Shown here piece by piece: positions 61,165 through 64,000 of a stretch of DNA of 64,000 bases. Each line of letters begins with the position of its first letter. Within the stretch, counting starts at the first letter, position 1. The notes under the pieces were generated by a model, which made no database searches, was not told where the DNA came from, and saw only the letters and a program-made list of their open reading frames with translations. Source of the stretch: Roseinatronobacter sp052379845. GTDB lineage: Bacteria > Pseudomonadota > Alphaproteobacteria > Rhodobacterales > Rhodobacteraceae. Location: NCBI GenBank assembly GCA_052379845.1, contig JBQTCF010000024.1; one strand, written 5' to 3'. Position numbers and translations under genes: made by a program.

Positions 61165-64000
61165 ATGACGCATCTTTCCCCTGTCACGCCTGCGCTGGCG
61201 TCGGTTCTGCCGATCCATGCGGCTGCCTCCGCCGCGGCACCTGAAACGACCACCCCCGACACGGCTACTGCGATCTGCGCAGTGGCCAAGGCGCTGCAGC
61301 CCGATCTGGCGCAGGGTTTCCAGATCGACACCTTGCGCCTTCGCGTTGAGATGGAGCGCGCGTTTGGCGGCTCCGATTCCGACGGTGCCTGGGATTGGAA
61401 GCTCGCCTATGAGGCGGGTGAGGCAGCGCTGGTCCTGTTTCTGCGCAAATTCGGCCGCGCGCTTCTGGCCCGGGCGGGTTCACCCGCAGCACTCTTGCCG
61501 ATTCTCGCCAAGGTGGCGGGCCTATTGCCCACGCACACCCGGCGCTCGGAGGAGATGGAGCGGTTCCAGCAATTCTCGACGCCGCTGCCGATGGGGCTGG
61601 CGGCTTTGGCTGCGGCACAGATCACGCCGCGCGAGCTGGTCCTCGAGCCCTCGGCCGGGACCGGGCTTCTGGCGATCCTCGCCGAGATCGTGGGCGGCAG
61701 CCTTGCGCTGAACGAGCTGGCCGACACACGCGCCGATCTTCTGCGCCTTCTCTTTCCACGGCGACCCGTCACGCAGTTTGACGCCGCACAGATCGACGAT
61801 CATCTGGACGCGGCTGTTCGACCAAGCGTCATCCTGATGAACCCGCCCTTCTCGGCGATTGCCAATGTCGACTGCCGCACCACAGACGCAACAGCCCGGC
61901 ATCTCCGATCGGCGCTCGCGCGTCTGGCCCCCGGCGGACGGCTGGTCGCCATCACCGGTGCGGGTTTTGCGCCCGATACGCCCGCCTGGGCCGAGACCTT
62001 CGGCCGTCTGACCGAGTCGGCGCATCTGGTGTTCACCGGCGCGGTGGCTGGTGCCGCTTTTGCCAAACACGGCACCAGCTTTGAGACGCGGGTTTCGGTC
62101 TTCGACAAATGCCGGGGCGGTGAAGCGGGCGGCATCACCGCCGATCTGGCGCGCCCCATATCCCCAGATGTCGCCAGTTTGCTCTCGCAGATCACCGCCC
62201 ATGTCCCCCCGCGCCTCACGCTGGACCCTGACATAGCGACAGCAAATCGCCCCATCTCCCCCTTCCCGGGACATCCTGCCCGCGCCACGCGCGCCGCCAT
62301 CAGCACATCGCGCGCCACGCCAGCAACACCCCCCACCAACACTGCCGCGCCGATCCAGGCCGCAGACCTCGCCTATGCGCTGCGCGATGCGACAGAGGAG
62401 GCCAATACCGCGCGCCTTTCTGACGCGATTTACGAGACTTTCCGGCTGCAGGCGATCGACATTCCCGGGGCGGAACCGCACCCGACGAAGCTGGTGCAGT
62501 CGGCGGCCATGGCCTCGGTCGCGCCTCCCAAACCCAGCTACCGCCCGAAACTGCCCGCAGCCGTGTTGCACGACGGATTGCTTTCAGACGCCCAACTCGA
62601 GACCGTGATCTACGCGGGCGAGGCGCATTCCGCGTATCTCGCCGGCTCGTGGACTGTCGATGAGACCGGCGACATGGTCTCGGCCGCGCCCGACGATGCC
62701 GCGGACGCTGTCTGCTTTCGGCGCGGCTTCTTCCTCGGCGATGGCACCGGCGCGGGCAAGGGCCGCCAGTCGGCCGGGATCGTGCTCGACAACTGGGCGC
62801 AGGGACGGCGCAAGGCGCTCTGGATTTCCAAAAGCGACAAGCTGCTGGAGGATGCGCAGCGCGACTGGTCGGCCCTTGGCCAGGAACGCTTGCTCGTCAC
62901 GCCCCTGTCGCGCTTTGCCCAAGGCAAAGACATTCCGCTGACCGAGGGCATCCTCTTCACCACCTACGCCACACTGCGCTCGGAAGAGCGGGGCGCAAAA
63001 AAGTCCCGCGTTGATCAGATCGTCGACTGGCTGGGCTCGGATTTCGACGGGGTGATCCTCTTTGACGAAAGCCATGCCATGGCCAATGCAGCAGGGTCCA
63101 AGGGCGAGCGCGGTGACACCGAGGCTTCGCAGCAGGGCAGGGCGGGCTTGCGTCTGCAGCACAAGTTGCCGAATGCCCGCGTGGTCTATGTCTCCGCCAC
63201 GGGCGCAACTTCAGTGCAAAACCTTGCCTATGCGCAGCGGCTCGGGCTCTGGGGCGGGGAGGACTTTCCGTTTGCCAGCCGGGCGGAGTTCGTCGAGGCG
63301 ATTGAAGCCGGTGGCGTGGCGGCGATGGAGGTGCTGGCGCGTGACCTGCGGTCTCTTGGTCTCTACACGGCCCGGGCGCTCTCCTATGACGGCGTCGAGT
63401 ACGAGATGCTGGAACATGCGCTGACCCCCGAACAGCGGTGCATCTATGATGCCTATGCCGGGGCCTTCGCCCTCATCCACAACAACCTGACCGCCGCGAT
63501 GGAAGCGGCCAATGTGACTGGCGAATCCGGTGGCACCTTGAACCGCCAGGCCAAATCTGCCGCGCGCTCCGCCTTCGAGTCTGCCAAGCAGCGCTTCTTC
63601 GGCCATCTGCTGACCAGCATGAAAGCCCCCACGCTGATCGCCGCCATCGAGGCCGATCTCGCGGCAGGCCATGCGGCTGTGATCCAGATCGTCTCGACCG
63701 GCGAAGCGCTGATGGAACGCCGCCTGTCGGATATCCCTACGGATGAATGGAATGACGTCCGCGTTGACATCACGCCGAGGGAGGCGTGCCTGGACTACCT
63801 CGCCCATTCCTTCCCGGTGCAGCTCTACGAGTCTTTCACCGACAGCGAGGGCAATCTGTCCTCCCGGCCCGTCGTGCGCGACGGCCAGCCGGTTCAATGC
63901 CGCGAGGCCGCCCGCAGGCGCGACGCGCTGATCGAGCATCTGGCAAGCCTGCCGCCTGTGCCCGGGGCGCTGGATCAGATCGTCCAGCGCTTCGGCACCG
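61165..64000 (+). CDS. Methyltransferase/strawberry-notch-like helicase fusion, 3' end outside window
   Basis: An open frame of at least 945 residues that leaves the window without a stop. The N-terminal part is a class I SAM-dependent methyltransferase-like domain: LEPSAGTGLLAILAE (motif I) and VILMNPPFSAI with NPPF at 226-229, as in N6-adenine methylases. Then a strawberry-notch/SNF2-like helicase: GDGTGAGKGRQSAG (Walker A, 525-533), FTTYATLRSEE, VILFDESHAMAN (DESH at 634-637), VVYVSATGAT. Such proteins are typical of large alphaproteobacterial plasmids and phages and may protect plasmid DNA. The ATG follows CGGAG. Confidence 0.92.
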   Translation, partial: MTHLSPVTPALASVLPIHAAASAAAPETTTPDTATAICAVAKALQPDLAQGFQIDTLRLRVEMERAFGGSDSDGAWDWKLAYEAGEAALVLFLRKFGRALLARAGSPAALLPILAKVAGLLPTHTRRSEEMERFQQFSTPLPMGLAALAAAQITPRELVLEPSAGTGLLAILAEIVGGSLALNELADTRADLLRLLFPRRPVTQFDAAQIDDHLDAAVRPSVILMNPPFSAIANVDCRTTDATARHLRSALARLAPGGRLVAITGAGFAPDTPAWAETFGRLTESAHLVFTGAVAGAAFAKHGTSFETRVSVFDKCRGGEAGGITADLARPISPDVASLLSQITAHVPPRLTLDPDIATANRPISPFPGHPARATRAAISTSRATPATPPTNTAAPIQAADLAYALRDATEEANTARLSDAIYETFRLQAIDIPGAEPHPTKLVQSAAMASVAPPKPSYRPKLPAAVLHDGLLSDAQLETVIYAGEAHSAYLAGSWTVDETGDMVSAAPDDAADAVCFRRGFFLGDGTGAGKGRQSAGIVLDNWAQGRRKALWISKSDKLLEDAQRDWSALGQERLLVTPLSRFAQGKDIPLTEGILFTTYATLRSEERGAKKSRVDQIVDWLGSDFDGVILFDESHAMANAAGSKGERGDTEASQQGRAGLRLQHKLPNARVVYVSATGATSVQNLAYAQRLGLWGGEDFPFASRAEFVEAIEAGGVAAMEVLARDLRSLGLYTARALSYDGVEYEMLEHALTPEQRCIYDAYAGAFALIHNNLTAAMEAANVTGESGGTLNRQAKSAARSAFESAKQRFFGHLLTSMKAPTLIAAIEADLAAGHAAVIQIVSTGEALMERRLSDIPTDEWNDVRVDITPREACLDYLAHSFPVQLYESFTDSEGNLSSRPVVRDGQPVQCREAARRRDALIEHLASLPPVPGALDQIVQRFGT

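Noticed and set aside
1..64000. CRISPR arrays
   Set aside because: No set of regularly spaced direct repeats was noticed on either strand.

Overview
The window looks like part of a repABC-type plasmid of a Rhodobacteraceae-like alphaproteobacterium. The evidence is a complete repA-repB-repC block at 36984-40440, two perfect repABC-style parS palindromes, a TakP-like TRAP transporter, an alphaproteobacterial initiator-tRNA fragment, and a set of plasmid genes (large ParB-like protein, DUF932, SSB, a methyltransferase/strawberry-notch helicase) usual on such replicons. The identification is by recognition of protein families; no search was run.

Layout. (1) 1-9816: a quinone/hydroquinone-detoxification-like gene group on the minus strand (reductase, DoxX, SDR, ring-cleaving VOC dioxygenase, glutathionyl-hydroquinone reductase, serine hydrolase) with three LysR regulators and a tautomerase; three genes of this group are broken by frameshifts or stops. 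(2) 9817-16440: a nest of mobile elements. An IS66 remnant is split by a 5.4-kb composite that has 65-bp perfect inverted ends and an 8-bp target duplication. Inside it lie an IS3 remnant and a second IS66, whose tnpC is cleanly interrupted by a 2.6-kb serine-recombinase element. (3) 16447-28384: a catabolic island with thiolase, SDR, class III CoA-transferase, FAS1/MaoC-like hydratase, VOC protein, hydroxyacyl-CoA dehydrogenase, two IclR regulators and a complete TRAP transporter. It reads as uptake, CoA activation and beta-oxidation-like breakdown of an unidentified carboxylic acid.

(4) 28650-34350: a defence-like island. It holds an AbiEii toxin remnant truncated by an ISKra4-like remnant, an XRE/ImmA pair, and divergent from it a compact operon: DUF2188 protein, ubiquitin-like protein (multiubiquitin family), E1-like ThiF protein with an N-terminal DUF6791-like region, and DUF6527 protein. 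This is a ubiquitin-like conjugation operon and is one of the two most interesting loci. The island ends in relaxase debris and a 3' fragment of an initiator tRNA gene, which may be an old attachment site.

(5) 34513-43982: plasmid maintenance, with a DUF1612-like HTH protein, serine resolvase, repABC with a probable antisense RNA, a large ParB-like protein and small plasmid proteins. (6) 44541-49086: a four-gene operon that I cannot match to a named system: a small protein, an SMC/Rad50-like ATPase with a CxxC pair, an unknown 401-aa protein, and a PD-(D/E)XK-like nuclease whose start lies beyond an A8 tract. It is the other strong candidate for an undescribed anti-phage or anti-plasmid system. 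(7) 49249-54610: an IS91-family element with its tyrosine recombinase, a broken H-NS-family gene, ssb, and a standalone Shedu nuclease (DUF4263). (8) 54853-64000: conserved plasmid genes (DUF932, kinase-like protein, small hypotheticals), a Fic/XRE pair (mobile mystery proteins B/A), and the start of a very large methyltransferase-helicase that runs off the window. Three genes (40651, 54853, 56920) share a conserved leader element 21-24 nt before their start codons.
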